NCBI GenBank assembly: GCA_015654535.1
Contig: JAATGU010000066.1
Coordinates: forward strand, 1 to 61,139
Direction: 5' to 3'
DNA length: 61,139 bases
Origin: Bacteroidales bacterium
Lineage (GTDB): Bacteria; Bacteroidota; Bacteroidia; Bacteroidales; Bacteroidaceae
A program made the translations under genes and the position numbers. Under the pieces are notes generated by a model, which did not search any database, was not told where the DNA came from, and saw only the letters and a list, made by a program, of their open reading frames with translations. How positions within the stretch are numbered: the first letter of the stretch is position 1; each line of letters begins with the position of its first letter. Shown piece by piece: positions 9,958 to 19,527 of this stretch.

Positions 9958-12900
9958 TTAAAATTTAAGATTTACACCGACCAAATAAGTTCTTGGACTT
10001 GGGTAGAAGCCTACATCAATGCCTGAAGCCCAGCTATCTGTACGATCATTACTAGTGCCTCCAAAACCAACTTCAGGATCCATACCTGAGTAGCCTGTTA
10101 TGGTGAAAAGATTCTCAGCTGTTGCAAACAAACGAACCTGTGAAAATGGCATCTTTGGGAAGAGTTTCTTAAAGTCATAACCTAGCGTAATATTCTGGAC
10201 TTTTAAATAGTCACCATTCTCAATATAGATATCTGATATATTCTGATAGTTTGCATTAGAACCAGCAGTCAGACGTGGCATTTTATTAGAAGTGCCTTCT
10301 CCATGCCAACGTTCATATACCTCAGTGGTGTAATTTTCGTGGCGACCGTCAACGAACTTACGATAAGATTTAGCTATTTGCTGACCAAAAGCACCATGAG
10401 CAGCAATATTAAGATCAAAACCTTTATAACCAAAGTTCAATCCCAGTCCTAATGTGAAATCGGGATTCGGATTACCTATTTCCACTTTATCTTTTGCATC
10501 AATTGTACCACTCTGGTCAGTATCCACAAATTTAACATCTCCTGGCTGAACATTAGACTGAAGAATTCCTTTCCCTGAAGCTCTCCAAGCATTAATGTCT
10601 GCTTGGCTCTGAAAAATACCATCCGTTTTATATCCGTAGAAATAACCAATAGGTTTACCCACTTCCGCACGATACATTTCAGTAGTACCTTGACTCAAAA
10701 CATCTGTAATGCCATGAATGATCCCTTCGGAGTTGGCAATACGAGTGACTTTATTTTTATTAAAAGAAAGGTTAGTATTAATACCGTAAGTGAAATCCTT
10801 ACCAACATGTTCGTTCCAGCCCAATGCTAATTCAAAGCCTTTATTGTCAACATCACCACCATTGATATAAGGAGCACCTGTACCATAAGAAGCTAATTGC
10901 GGAGCCACCACTAACCAATCTTTTGTAGTTTTCTTATACCAATCGAATGCTACACTTAAACGAGAGCCTAGAAAACGAGCATCAAAACCGAAGTCTAGCT
11001 GTTCAGAAGTTTCCCACTTTACATCAGGGTTAGGAAGAATGTCCGCATAGCCACCGGTCGTCTGCGAATCTTTGTTGTTAGCAAAAGAATAAGCTGCAGT
11101 AGCATCGAAAGATACAGTAGCCAAATATTGGAAGTTACTGATATTACAGTTACCGTTTTGTCCCCAACTAGCACGGAGTTTAAAGAAATCCAACCAACTT
11201 TTGGTTGATTGCATAAAGTTCTCATTTGTAATAACCCATCCCGCAGATACAGAAGGAAAGTATCCCCAACGATTGCCACGAGCAAAGTTTGAAGAACCAT
11301 CAGCGCGCATTACAACAGAAGCCATGTAAGTTTCGTTCCAGTCATAGTTGATACGTCCAAAGAAAGAAGCTAGCCTCCCTTGATCCCAAGGGCTACCACC
11401 GACAGTTGTCTGACCAGCTTTAACGCCCTGTGAATTATCAAGATAAGCGTGTTTATAATCATCAAACAACAAGTCACCATTAGTAGCACTAAGGTTATCC
11501 CCCATACCTGATTTTTCCATAGATTGCCCTACTAAAGCATCTATGTGATGATCATTGATATTAAACTTATAATTAAGTGTATTTTCCCAAGTGTAACTCC
11601 ACCCAGAACTACTGTTCTGAGTTACAGAAGACACCCCATTTTGCGTTGAAACGGATAGGTAGTACTCAGGCTTGTAAGAGCGATATGAACTTGCACTCAT
11701 CTTATAACCAAACTGAGATTTGAAAATCAAATTTTTTATGGGTTGAATTTGCAAGTTAGCTGACATATTCAGATTATGATTTTTCGACGTATTTTGTCCA
11801 CGTTCTGCTACCATGTCAGCAATAGGATTTGCCATTTGAGAGTCGTAGTGATCAGTCAATCCCATTGCCTTACTATCATACATATCAAAATAACCTCCAG
11901 CCTCATTATAGAGAGGCATAATAGGCATGCCTCTGAGCATATTTGAAATATCGTTTGAATACTGATTTCCGATACCGATGCCACTCTTTACTGAATAGTT
12001 GTAATTCAAGGTTTCTCCTATTTTGATAACGTCAAAATCGGCTGCTTTCAGAATGACGTGATCAGAATTAAGGCGAACAGTAGTGCGCTCGTAGTCAGAC
12101 TGAACTGGTTTTCCCAAAATACCTTCTTGTGATGTATATGACACTCCCATTGAAAATTTGGAGACATCACTACCACCAGTAATATTAACAGAATGATTCT
12201 GAATTGGTGCATTTTTGTTTCGCGTAACGTCCATCCAATTAGTACCTTTCCAAGTTCCGTTATTAATTGCATCATAACGGGAACCTAAAATAGTTTTCCA
12301 ATCATAAGGATCTAGTCCCTCATTGAAGTTAACTTCGTCCTGAATGGCCATATATTCTTTTGCATTAAGCAAAGATGGCATTTTATATACATTCTGAACG
12401 CCATAATAGCCGTCATAACTTAATTGAATTTTTCCAACCTTACCTTGTTTGGTAGTAACTAAAATAACGCCATTAGCGGCACGTGCACCATAGATTGCTG
12501 CTGAAGCAGCATCTTTAAGCACATCAATAGACTCAATATCAGCGGTATTAAGGGTATTAATATCACCACCTGCAACACCATCAATAACATAAAGGGGGGC
12601 AGAATTTCCAGTAGTACCTATACCACGGATATTTACTTTGAAAGCCTCTCCTGGCTGCCCAGAATTCTGAACAATATTTACGCCTGGACTTTGGCTTTGC
12701 ATTGCTGCAAGAGCATTGGTTGTACTTTGTTTCTGAAGGTTGTCACCACTTACCTGAACAGTAGCACCTGTAACTAATTTCTTTTTCTGAGTACCATACC
12801 CCACAACGACCACTTCATCAAGTAATTCGGAATTCTCTTCCAAAACTACATTAACAATCCTCTGATCGCTTTTTAAATAGATTTCCTGGGGTTTGTAACC

Positions 12901-13125
12901 CACGCTGGTGAAAGTTAATACAGCATTTTTAGTCGACACATTTAACGAAAATTTTCCGTTCATGTCTGTGATGGTTCCGTTGGATGTTCCTTTTACTTGA
13001 ACATTTACACCAATCATACCAGATCCATCCTTACCGTCGGTTACTGTACCGGTAATTTGACTCTGCTGCGCCATGACATGACCACTCATTACAAGCGCCA
13101 TTAAAAACAAGATAATGTTTTTCAT
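9958..13125 (-). CDS. SusC-like TonB-dependent transporter of the mannan locus
   Basis: This 1055-residue protein is full length for the family. It has a signal peptide ending at MAQQ, a carboxypeptidase-regulatory-like domain (about 22-100), DEVVVVGYGTQKKK, the plug (ending near GARAANGVILVTTK), and a beta-barrel that ends in VNLKF with the terminal Phe needed for outer-membrane assembly. With the SusD at 8209 it should import oligomannosides released by the GH5 enzyme. It has its own promoter in the 103-bp gap after the esterase gene. Its first 100 or so codons are almost identical to those of the SusC at 2377. Confidence 0.95.
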   Translation of the reverse strand: MKNIILFLMALVMSGHVMAQQSQITGTVTDGKDGSGMIGVNVQVKGTSNGTITDMNGKFSLNVSTKNAVLTFTSVGYKPQEIYLKSDQRIVNVVLEENSELLDEVVVVGYGTQKKKLVTGATVQVSGDNLQKQSTTNALAAMQSQSPGVNIVQNSGQPGEAFKVNIRGIGTTGNSAPLYVIDGVAGGDINTLNTADIESIDVLKDAASAAIYGARAANGVILVTTKQGKVGKIQLSYDGYYGVQNVYKMPSLLNAKEYMAIQDEVNFNEGLDPYDWKTILGSRYDAINNGTWKGTNWMDVTRNKNAPIQNHSVNITGGSDVSKFSMGVSYTSQEGILGKPVQSDYERTTVRLNSDHVILKAADFDVIKIGETLNYNYSVKSGIGIGNQYSNDISNMLRGMPIMPLYNEAGGYFDMYDSKAMGLTDHYDSQMANPIADMVAERGQNTSKNHNLNMSANLQIQPIKNLIFKSQFGYKMSASSYRSYKPEYYLSVSTQNGVSSVTQNSSSGWSYTWENTLNYKFNINDHHIDALVGQSMEKSGMGDNLSATNGDLLFDDYKHAYLDNSQGVKAGQTTVGGSPWDQGRLASFFGRINYDWNETYMASVVMRADGSSNFARGNRWGYFPSVSAGWVITNENFMQSTKSWLDFFKLRASWGQNGNCNISNFQYLATVSFDATAAYSFANNKDSQTTGGYADILPNPDVKWETSEQLDFGFDARFLGSRLSVAFDWYKKTTKDWLVVAPQLASYGTGAPYINGGDVDNKGFELALGWNEHVGKDFTYGINTNLSFNKNKVTRIANSEGIIHGITDVLSQGTTEMYRAEVGKPIGYFYGYKTDGIFQSQADINAWRASGKGILQSNVQPGDVKFVDTDQSGTIDAKDKVEIGNPNPDFTLGLGLNFGYKGFDLNIAAHGAFGQQIAKSYRKFVDGRHENYTTEVYERWHGEGTSNKMPRLTAGSNANYQNISDIYIENGDYLKVQNITLGYDFKKLFPKMPFSQVRLFATAENLFTITGYSGMDPEVGFGGTSNDRTDSWASGIDVGFYPSPRTYLVGVNLKF

Positions 13126-13156
13126 AACTGATAATTAGATTTATAATATATAAATA

Positions 13157-13188
13157 CAAAGGTAGAAGTTATGACACTTTATAACAAA
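13157..13188 (-). promoter_or_regulatory. Promoter of the mannan susCD operon
   Basis: On the minus strand the -7 box is TACCTTTG (13157-13164) and the -33 box is TTTG (13185-13188), with a 20-bp spacer. This matches the Bacteroidetes consensus (TTTG, 19-21 bp, TAnnTTTG). Transcription should start near 13150 and give a leader of about 25 nt. Confidence 0.8.
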
Positions 13189-13228
13189 TGCTATTTTATC
13201 TTTAAATAATACTTTTTTGACTATTTGT

Positions 13229-14506
13229 CTAATTCATATGTTTTTTAAAGAAATCCATACGAGTTATCCACCAAGACGGAGGAACATCATGTCCATAGGT
13301 TGGAAAGATATGATATTCTTTTTCTGTACTGATACGATTATAACCGGAGAAGTTTGTATGTGGAGGACAAACCTCATCTTGCAATCCAACCCCCATAATC
13401 ACCGGGCACTTAATCCATCCTGCCAGATTCTTTATATCAAAGTAGGAAAGCATTTCATAAAGTTGAGTTTCTGTCATTAACGGTTGTTTGGCTAATGCTG
13501 CCTTTAGCACATCTCCCGGCCAGTGAACGATTTTAAAATAGTCGGGATAATCGGAAAGGAAAGGTATGTAGGGAGCTGCGGCGGCTATTCGATGATCAAG
13601 CGCACATGCGGCTAGCGTAAATGCTCCGCCCTGACTTCCTCCTTCAGCAAAGATATTCTTTGTATCAACTTCTGATCGGGAAGCGATAAAGTCTATTGCC
13701 CGAACCAAATCCATGAATGCTCCTCTATAATAGAATGACTCCTTGGACTGAATGCCGTAGGTGATCCAGTCTCCATAAATGTTAGTAGGTTGTTGCAATG
13801 ACTGTCCACGAACGGAAAGTACAAACTCCACAAATCCGGGATTATCATTTGCTTTCGGTGCCCAAGGTTTAGAGCCATATCCCATATAACCTATAATAGC
13901 AGGATACTTCCCCTTCTTTACAGGCGTGCAATAGTAGCCGGATATTTCGACTTCTCCAAAGGATTTCATGCTTACCTTATATAGTTTACGAATATTGGTA
14001 GAAGAATCGGGGATTAATGTTAATTTATATTCAGGAGCAATCTTTGCCAATTTGACCAGACTTTCATCCCAGAATTGTTTTAAATCTGGTTTATTATCCG
14101 GTAAAGAGATTATAGATGTGGGTTCATAACCAATATTAAACTTCTTTATTTCATTGACTATTCCATCTTCATCTTGAAAAACAGAACAACGATAGAAGCC
14201 GGGAGCCGGAACCGAAAAAGAGAAATCTACCTCGGTGGAATCACCTTTATTGAGAGATACAGCTTGTGAAAATTGATGCAACAGTTTATAATCATCGGTA
14301 GTTACTTGCAAATGTAGAGATAACTTAGCTGCTTCATCCTGATTATTTGCAACAATTACTTGAATCGTAGGATTCTGAGGTGAATAGAAAACCCAGTCAT
14401 TTGTTTGTTTCACTTTGTAAGCAAATCTCCTTTCCTCTTTATTTGACTGAGCAAATAAAGAGAGTGAAAGGAAACAAATCAATAAACATAAACAACCTTT
14501 TTTCAT
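13229..14506 (-). CDS. CE7-type acetyl esterase
   Basis: This 425-residue secreted protein has a signal peptide (LCLLICFLSLSLFAQ). After an N-terminal accessory region (about 25-130) comes an alpha/beta-hydrolase domain with CE7 signatures: RGQ (233-235), GGSQGG with nucleophile Ser291, acid Asp377 in LQDE, and His406 in YGHD. CE7 enzymes remove acetyl groups from xylan or small acetylated sugars. Next to a mannanase and an alpha-galactosidase, the likely substrate is acetylated (galacto)mannan or its oligosaccharides. It lies 22 bp after the alpha-galactosidase gene. A decayed copy of its last codons lies before the other susC gene at 2481. Confidence 0.85.
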   Translation of the reverse strand: MKKGCLCLLICFLSLSLFAQSNKEERRFAYKVKQTNDWVFYSPQNPTIQVIVANNQDEAAKLSLHLQVTTDDYKLLHQFSQAVSLNKGDSTEVDFSFSVPAPGFYRCSVFQDEDGIVNEIKKFNIGYEPTSIISLPDNKPDLKQFWDESLVKLAKIAPEYKLTLIPDSSTNIRKLYKVSMKSFGEVEISGYYCTPVKKGKYPAIIGYMGYGSKPWAPKANDNPGFVEFVLSVRGQSLQQPTNIYGDWITYGIQSKESFYYRGAFMDLVRAIDFIASRSEVDTKNIFAEGGSQGGAFTLAACALDHRIAAAAPYIPFLSDYPDYFKIVHWPGDVLKAALAKQPLMTETQLYEMLSYFDIKNLAGWIKCPVIMGVGLQDEVCPPHTNFSGYNRISTEKEYHIFPTYGHDVPPSWWITRMDFFKKHMN

Positions 14507-14528
14507 TTTACAATATTTACCTTATTCC

Positions 14529-15746
14529 TTATTTCTTGCCGATACTTAATCTATAGAGCACCACATCCTGTGCAGGGACTAATACTTTTTTATCCTTCTT
14601 AGTATTTCCTTCTTGTTTCTTAGACCATAGATTTCTTATTACATACGTAGTCTTATTGAAATTTGTAGATTGTTTGGATACTTCATCATCAAAATTAAAA
14701 TTCTGCCATTGAATGGTATATTCTTTTTCTACTTTAGAACGATTGAGTAAGCAGAATGCCCAATCACCACCAGCAAGAGGTTTAAACCAAACTTCAATAC
14801 TATCTTGTGTGGCCACTTTCAGGCCTTGCACTCCGAGTGTATCCTGATCAAGAGCAATAACCTCTTTGTTCATCACAATCGCTTTTGTTTCAGCCGTCAT
14901 GTTACGAATATCATTACCTAAAATCAATGGGGCAGCCAACATGCACCACATACTAAAGTGCGCTCTGTCTTGATTTACAGCCTGCCCATTTCCAACTTCA
15001 AGCATATCGGGATCATTCCAATGACCAGGGCCGGCATATTTACGGAGTCCTTCCTGCATATCTAAAATCTGCATCACTCCAAAAGACTTCCAACTGCCAT
15101 GATCGTTTACACAATCAAAACAATTATAGATATCTCCAGTGGTACGCCACATATGTCCTGTATCCTTTGCCCAAGTCCAAGGTTTACTTTGTCCCCATTC
15201 ACACATACTGAATAAGATAGGACGACCAGCGGAACGAAGAGCGTCACGCATCAAATCATAAGCTCCGACCGGATTAATATCTTCCGTGGAACACCAGTCA
15301 TATTTCAGATAATCAATTCCCCACTTGGCATACGTCAAAGCATCCTGATACTCATGACCAAAACTTCCGGGACGCCCACCACAAGTCTGACGGCCAGCAT
15401 CGGAATAAATACCAATTTTCAATCCTTTTGAGTGAATATAATCTGCCAAAACCTTTATTCCAGAAGGGAATTTCACAGGATCTGCCGTGATAAATCCCAG
15501 GCTGTCCCGTTTACCATGTCAACAATCATCCAAATTCAGATATACGTATCCGGCATCACGAAGTCCGGTCTCCACCATCTGATCCGCAACGCCCCGGATA
15601 ATTTCTTCATTAATATCACAAGCGAATTTATTCCAACTATTCCATCCCATGGGAGGAGTTTTTGCCAGCTCTTCATACTTCTGTGCCCTTACTTGCACAA
15701 AGTTTGAAAGACAGAGTAGAGAAAACAAAAGAAAATACTTTTTCAT
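14529..15746 (-). pseudogene. GH27 alpha-galactosidase gene with an in-frame TGA
   Basis: Read as one frame this is 405 codons, the normal length for GH27. It has a signal peptide (ending VRAQ), KTPPMGWNSWNKF, YLKYDWC with nucleophile Asp150, RTTGDI with probable acid/base Asp205, WNDPDMLEVGNG and a C-terminal beta-sandwich. Codon 76 is TGA (15519-15521), directly after YLNLDDC, where the family has Trp (DDCW). A single TGG to TGA change explains it. Reading resumes without a shift (HGKRDSLGFITADP). Termination there would leave 75 residues without the catalytic sites. A GTG at codon 91 could restart but would lack the signal peptide and first strands. The enzyme would remove galactose side chains from galactomannan. 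Either the strain carries a nonsense mutation or the base is a sequencing error. Confidence 0.85.
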
Positions 15747-15772
15747 CCTAGTATTGATTTATTTATTATCAC

Positions 15773-17056
15773 TTATTTAAGTTTTTGAACAGATTGCTGA
15801 ATAATATGGACCGTTTTATCAGACGCAAAAACAGAATTCAGCCCTTGCTCTTCTTGCGCCGGATCACCACAATAATCGTCTCCTTTTTGCCAAAATATAT
15901 GATTCTTTGATGGATTGGCAAAACCTCCCCAACCCCAAAAATTACATCCGGCAAATAAGCCGTTCGCTTTTTGATCAGCAATAATCAAACTGAATACATA
16001 GTTATAATATGAATCACGGGCAATTGTAGTACTCTCTTTAGAGAACTGAAAGCCATCCCGGGGAAAACCAAACTCTTCCATCACCAGAGGTTTCTTATAT
16101 TTATGTGCAATTGCTAAGTGCTGATCAATGTATTTTTTAGTATTTATCTTTGCCAGTTGAAGTTTCTCGGAAAGGCTATCTTTACTCACCCATCCCCAGT
16201 TATACGGCCAGAGATGAACATTCATATAATCCACATTTTTCCCGGCATGAATCCGTTCAAAGAGTTGAAAATCCTCTTCACATCCGTGCATCCCTTCACT
16301 TCCGGTGGAGACCAGATGATTTTTATCCAAATTCTTTATCTGAGCTGCCACATCGGCAATCCAACGGGCAAAAGGTTCTTTATTCTCATCGGAAAAAGCC
16401 CGGGGTTCATTCCCTATTTGCCAGGACATGATGGCGGGATCGTCCACATACTTTTTTCCCGTGTATCGGTTGGTACGAGTAATAATATCTTTTACATAAT
16501 TGCGGAACAAGGCTTTGGCAGAATCGGACTGCTGAAACTGTTTCACATAACTCATATAGGCAGGCCATCCGTCCACTGCGGGAACCGGTGCTTTGCCATA
16601 GCCAGCCCACTGAAGATATTGAGAATATCCACCCGTCCATTCCCAGGAATTATTTAAATAAAGTACGGCATACATCTTTCGTTTAGCCATCTCGGATAAT
16701 AAATAATCAAGTCCTGCTAATATAGTATCATTATATATCCCGGGAGACTTCTGTAAGGTAGGTTCCACTTTGGAACGAATGCCATTCTCACCATCTGCAC
16801 CTACAAGAATACGAAGATTATTGATTCCGATAGACTTTAAACAATCCAACTCTTTATGAAGCCGTACGCGGTTTCCTCCTTCCCCTTTGGAAGCAATAAT
16901 AGCCCCATACCAAAAATTAGTACCAATATAATAATAAGCTTTGCCATTAAGTATAAAGTGGCCATTATCTACCTTAATAAAGGATGATTTAGTTTGTGCC
17001 TGAGAGTAGCTCCAAAACGAAAAAACAAAGATCAATGCAGTTAGAAGATGTTTCAT
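15773..17056 (-). CDS. GH5 endo-beta-mannanase (GH5_7-like)
   Basis: This 427-residue secreted enzyme has a signal peptide ending at SQAQ. The GH5 (beta/alpha)8 barrel begins with FILNGKAYYYIGTNFWYG, typical of the mannanase subfamily 7. The acid/base is Glu217 in QIGNEPR and the nucleophile is probably Glu328 in LVMEEFGF. It would cut the beta-1,4-mannan backbone. It is the first gene of a minus-strand set with the alpha-galactosidase (26-bp gap) and the CE7 esterase, upstream of susCD. The subfamily assignment is from motif memory. A GH5 acting on another beta-glycan is less likely given the neighbours. Confidence 0.85.
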   Translation of the reverse strand: MKHLLTALIFVFSFWSYSQAQTKSSFIKVDNGHFILNGKAYYYIGTNFWYGAIIASKGEGGNRVRLHKELDCLKSIGINNLRILVGADGENGIRSKVEPTLQKSPGIYNDTILAGLDYLLSEMAKRKMYAVLYLNNSWEWTGGYSQYLQWAGYGKAPVPAVDGWPAYMSYVKQFQQSDSAKALFRNYVKDIITRTNRYTGKKYVDDPAIMSWQIGNEPRAFSDENKEPFARWIADVAAQIKNLDKNHLVSTGSEGMHGCEEDFQLFERIHAGKNVDYMNVHLWPYNWGWVSKDSLSEKLQLAKINTKKYIDQHLAIAHKYKKPLVMEEFGFPRDGFQFSKESTTIARDSYYNYVFSLIIADQKANGLFAGCNFWGWGGFANPSKNHIFWQKGDDYCGDPAQEEQGLNSVFASDKTVHIIQQSVQKLK

Positions 17057-17104
17057 ATAATATAAGGTTTAAAGTACTGACGAATATTCTCATTCGTATA
17101 GTTA

Positions 17105-17112
17105 CAAAAGTA
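17105..17112 (-). promoter_or_regulatory. Putative -7 box for the mannanase-alpha-galactosidase-esterase unit
   Basis: TACTTTTG on the minus strand fits TAnnTTTG and lies about 49 bp upstream of the GH5 ATG. I see no good TTTG at the -33 position, so the promoter may depend on an activator such as the AraC protein encoded just upstream. Confidence 0.5.
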
Positions 17113-17197
17113 GCTATATTATAATCTACATTCCACACTTTATTTATCTATTCATAATACAATTTTATCTTAACCTCCGGACTAATTAAAAGCACAC

Positions 17198-17269
17198 TGT
17201 ACAAGACAAAGCAATCTTTTGTACAAAAGAATGCTTTGTCTTGTACAGAAGATTATATTCTTTTGTACA
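17198..17269. repeat. TGTACA array A: four palindromes at exact 22-bp spacing
   Basis: TGTACA occurs at 17198, 17220, 17242 and 17264, each start exactly 22 bp after the last. Flanks follow the pattern TGTACA-(A/G)AAGA ... TCTT(T/C)-TGTACA, so neighbouring sites form inverted repeats. One pair (17197-17213 and 17232-17248) is a perfect 17-bp inverted repeat around a central CTTTTGTACAAAAG palindrome. The array lies between the AraC regulator gene and the GH5 promoter, about 85 bp upstream of its -7 box. An equivalent array is at 47638-47709. Function is unknown. It could be an operator cluster or a REP-like repeat. Confidence 0.85.
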
Positions 17270-17296
17270 ATATAGTAAATAGATAACTATAAATCT

Positions 17297-18187
17297 TTAG
17301 ATAAGTTTCTTCTTTTTCCGATAATTTTCACGAAAATCCTTGGGAGCACATTCTTTTTTCTTTTTGAAGATCCTATTAAAGTTGGAGAGATTATTAAAAC
17401 CACACTCATAACAGATTTCGGCAACGGACTGAGTAGAGTCTACCAACAGGCGGGCAGCGTAACCTAAGCGTATGTCGATTATATAATCGGAAAGATTTTT
17501 ACCCGTACGAAGTTTAAAGAAACGACTAAAGGATACGGGAGTCATTCCAGCCAAATCGGCTAACTTAGAGAGCCGGATTTCTTCTTTATAATGGTCATTG
17601 ATATAATCCTGCACTTTCTGTACCCTCCGACTATCTGAATGAACTCCAATTTTAGCAAAAGAAGAACTGGAAAGTGTACGGGCATCATCACAAAGGGATA
17701 GTTCGTAAAGTATTGTCAGGAACTTAATCACTGCATAAAAACCTTCCTTCTCAGAGGCCAGTGTATCGAGCGTAGGATAGATTCTGAGGATAGCCGACAT
17801 GGGAAAACAGAGCCCTTTCTGAGCTTGCTCCAACATCTTACGAATACTGTCAAATTGATTTTTGTTGATAAAGCTTTTAAAGAAAAGATCAGATGAGAAT
17901 TGAATAGTGATTTCCCTTATTTGTTTGGAATGGCACTCATGTTGTTCCCATACATGTTCTAAGTCTCTTCCGGTAATCAACACTAAATCATACTCTCCGA
18001 TCACTTCTACCGAGTCACCCACAATGCGTCTGACTCCTGACGCCTTCTCTGTAAAATTGAGTTCAAACTCCTGATGACTATGGATAGGATAAGTAAATTC
18101 GGTCTTATATCGCTCTGCAATATAAAAACAATCTTTATCCGATAGAGGGGTTATTTCATGAATAATGTGATTCGCGTTTGTATTCAT
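17297..18187 (-). CDS. AraC-family regulator (cupin sensor plus HTH)
   Basis: From the ATG at 18185-18187 this gives 296 residues. The N-terminal half has a cupin-like pattern (YPIHSHQEFELNF, then GEYDLVLITGRDLEHVW). The C-terminal 100 residues carry the two AraC helix-turn-helix motifs (IRLSKLADLAGMTPVSFSRF and QSVAEICYECGFNNLSNFNR). A longer reading frame begins at a TTG (18220), but that codon lies inside the promoter, so the ATG is preferred. The gene precedes the mannanase unit on the same strand and is the likely local sensor-activator of the mannan locus. The ligand is not predictable. Confidence 0.9.
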   Translation of the reverse strand: MNTNANHIIHEITPLSDKDCFYIAERYKTEFTYPIHSHQEFELNFTEKASGVRRIVGDSVEVIGEYDLVLITGRDLEHVWEQHECHSKQIREITIQFSSDLFFKSFINKNQFDSIRKMLEQAQKGLCFPMSAILRIYPTLDTLASEKEGFYAVIKFLTILYELSLCDDARTLSSSSFAKIGVHSDSRRVQKVQDYINDHYKEEIRLSKLADLAGMTPVSFSRFFKLRTGKNLSDYIIDIRLGYAARLLVDSTQSVAEICYECGFNNLSNFNRIFKKKKECAPKDFRENYRKKKKLI

Positions 18188-18217
18188 TCTTGCACAGGTT
18201 AATAAAGTATCAAAAAG

Positions 18218-18248
18218 CAAATGTACTATACTTTATTAAATATACAAT
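18218..18248 (-). promoter_or_regulatory. Promoter of the araC-type gene
   Basis: TACATTTG (18218-18225, minus strand) fits the -7 box. ATTG (18245-18248) is a near match to the -33 box at a 19-bp spacing. This places the transcript start near 18210 and supports the ATG at 18187. Confidence 0.6.
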
Positions 18249-18262
18249 TGTTTAATAAAAAA

Positions 18263-19522
18263 TTATTTTTTAATCGAACGAAAATCTGCTCCGGAAGGGC
18301 TTTGAAATACACACAAGTCGAATTCGGTAATAACAGCAAGTACATGATCAAGCACATCTGCCTGCACTCCTTCATAAACCGTCCATTCTTTAGATATAGA
18401 AAAAAAATACAGTTCCAAAGGGATTCCCTTTTCGGTAGGTTGTAAATGTCTAACCATCAGAGTCATCTCTTTATTTACTTCCGACAGACTCCTTAAGTAA
18501 CATTCCAGATAAGCACGAAAAACGCCCAGATTTGTTTGTCGGCGACCATTCACCAGAACAGAGTCATCCACTCCATGTTCTTCATTATGTGCTTTTACTT
18601 TATTCTCCGTCTCCTCAATATAGTCCTTCAACAAAGCAATTTTCCGATATTTATCAAGCATTTCCGGTGTACAGAACTTTACACTATTCATATCAATATT
18701 AATGGAACGCTTCACACGCCGTCCGCCCGACTCACGCATACCTCTCCAGTTCTGAAAAGAATCACTAACCAATGCATAAGGAGGAATAGTAGTAATGGTA
18801 TTATCCCAATTTCGTACCTTAACCGTATTTAGAGTAACCTCAATCACAATACCATCCGCATTATATTTTGGCATGGTGATCCAGTCGCCCGGACGCAGCA
18901 TATTGTTTGCCGAAAGTTGTATGCCAGAGACAAAACCCATGATACTGTCCTTGAATACTAAAAGCAAAATAGCTGCTGAAGCTCCTAATCCGGCAAAGAG
19001 GGTTGCAGGAGACTTATCAATCAGTTCACTGATAATCCACACACCACCTACAAAAAAAACGATGACTTGTGCGGTTTGTAACAGCCCTTTTAACGGTCGG
19101 TCATGAAATCGTTCTTTTTCATTGTATACTATATATATTGCTGTACAAAAAGTACTCACAAAACGCATCGCTACAACAATAATATAGATACTCGCAATTT
19201 TTAATAATAAATACAAAACCAATGAATTATTCTCAGGGAAAGCAATGGGCAACAAATAATAAATAAGTACTGGCGCAACAATATGACACAATCTGGTCAT
19301 CACCTTTTCGTCAAAGATAATATCATCCCAAGTTGCCTTTGTTTTATTTACAATTTTCTTAATTACCTTAAGCAATATAATGCGGCAAATAAAATCTGCA
19401 AATAATGCAAATGCAATAATTAAAGCAATAATAACCCACTGATCTAAACTATCGGCCTCTTGATGCGTAAGTCCAAGAAGGCGAAGTAGATTGTTTACCC
19501 ATTGAGCAATTACATTCTCCAT
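18263..19522 (-). CDS. MscS-family mechanosensitive ion channel (YbdG-like)
   Basis: With the ATG at 19520-19522 the protein has 419 residues. An in-frame TTG at 19531 would add three and overlap gltA. Several membrane helices occupy the first 200 residues. The MscS pore/beta domain follows: ATLFAGLGASAAILLLVFKD, then GFVSGIQLSANNMLRPGDWI and VKVRNWDNTITTIPPYALVSD. The long C-terminal region resembles YbdG-type channels rather than small MscS. It would release solutes on hypo-osmotic stress. It sits 5 bp after gltA, so it is probably co-transcribed with acnA-icd-gltA. Confidence 0.88.
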   Translation of the reverse strand: MENVIAQWVNNLLRLLGLTHQEADSLDQWVIIALIIAFALFADFICRIILLKVIKKIVNKTKATWDDIIFDEKVMTRLCHIVAPVLIYYLLPIAFPENNSLVLYLLLKIASIYIIVVAMRFVSTFCTAIYIVYNEKERFHDRPLKGLLQTAQVIVFFVGGVWIISELIDKSPATLFAGLGASAAILLLVFKDSIMGFVSGIQLSANNMLRPGDWITMPKYNADGIVIEVTLNTVKVRNWDNTITTIPPYALVSDSFQNWRGMRESGGRRVKRSINIDMNSVKFCTPEMLDKYRKIALLKDYIEETENKVKAHNEEHGVDDSVLVNGRRQTNLGVFRAYLECYLRSLSEVNKEMTLMVRHLQPTEKGIPLELYFFSISKEWTVYEGVQADVLDHVLAVITEFDLCVFQSPSGADFRSIKK

Positions 19523-19527
19523 ATTGA

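Noticed and set aside
15519..15521. TGA read as Trp or selenocysteine
   Set aside because: Several genes here end in or overlap at TGA as a normal stop (for example 37228-37230), and no SECIS-like hairpin or sel genes are visible.
17198..17269. Array A as a CRISPR
   Set aside because: Repeats are only 6 bp (up to about 12 with flanks), spacers are 16 bp and partly conserved, and no cas gene is in the window.
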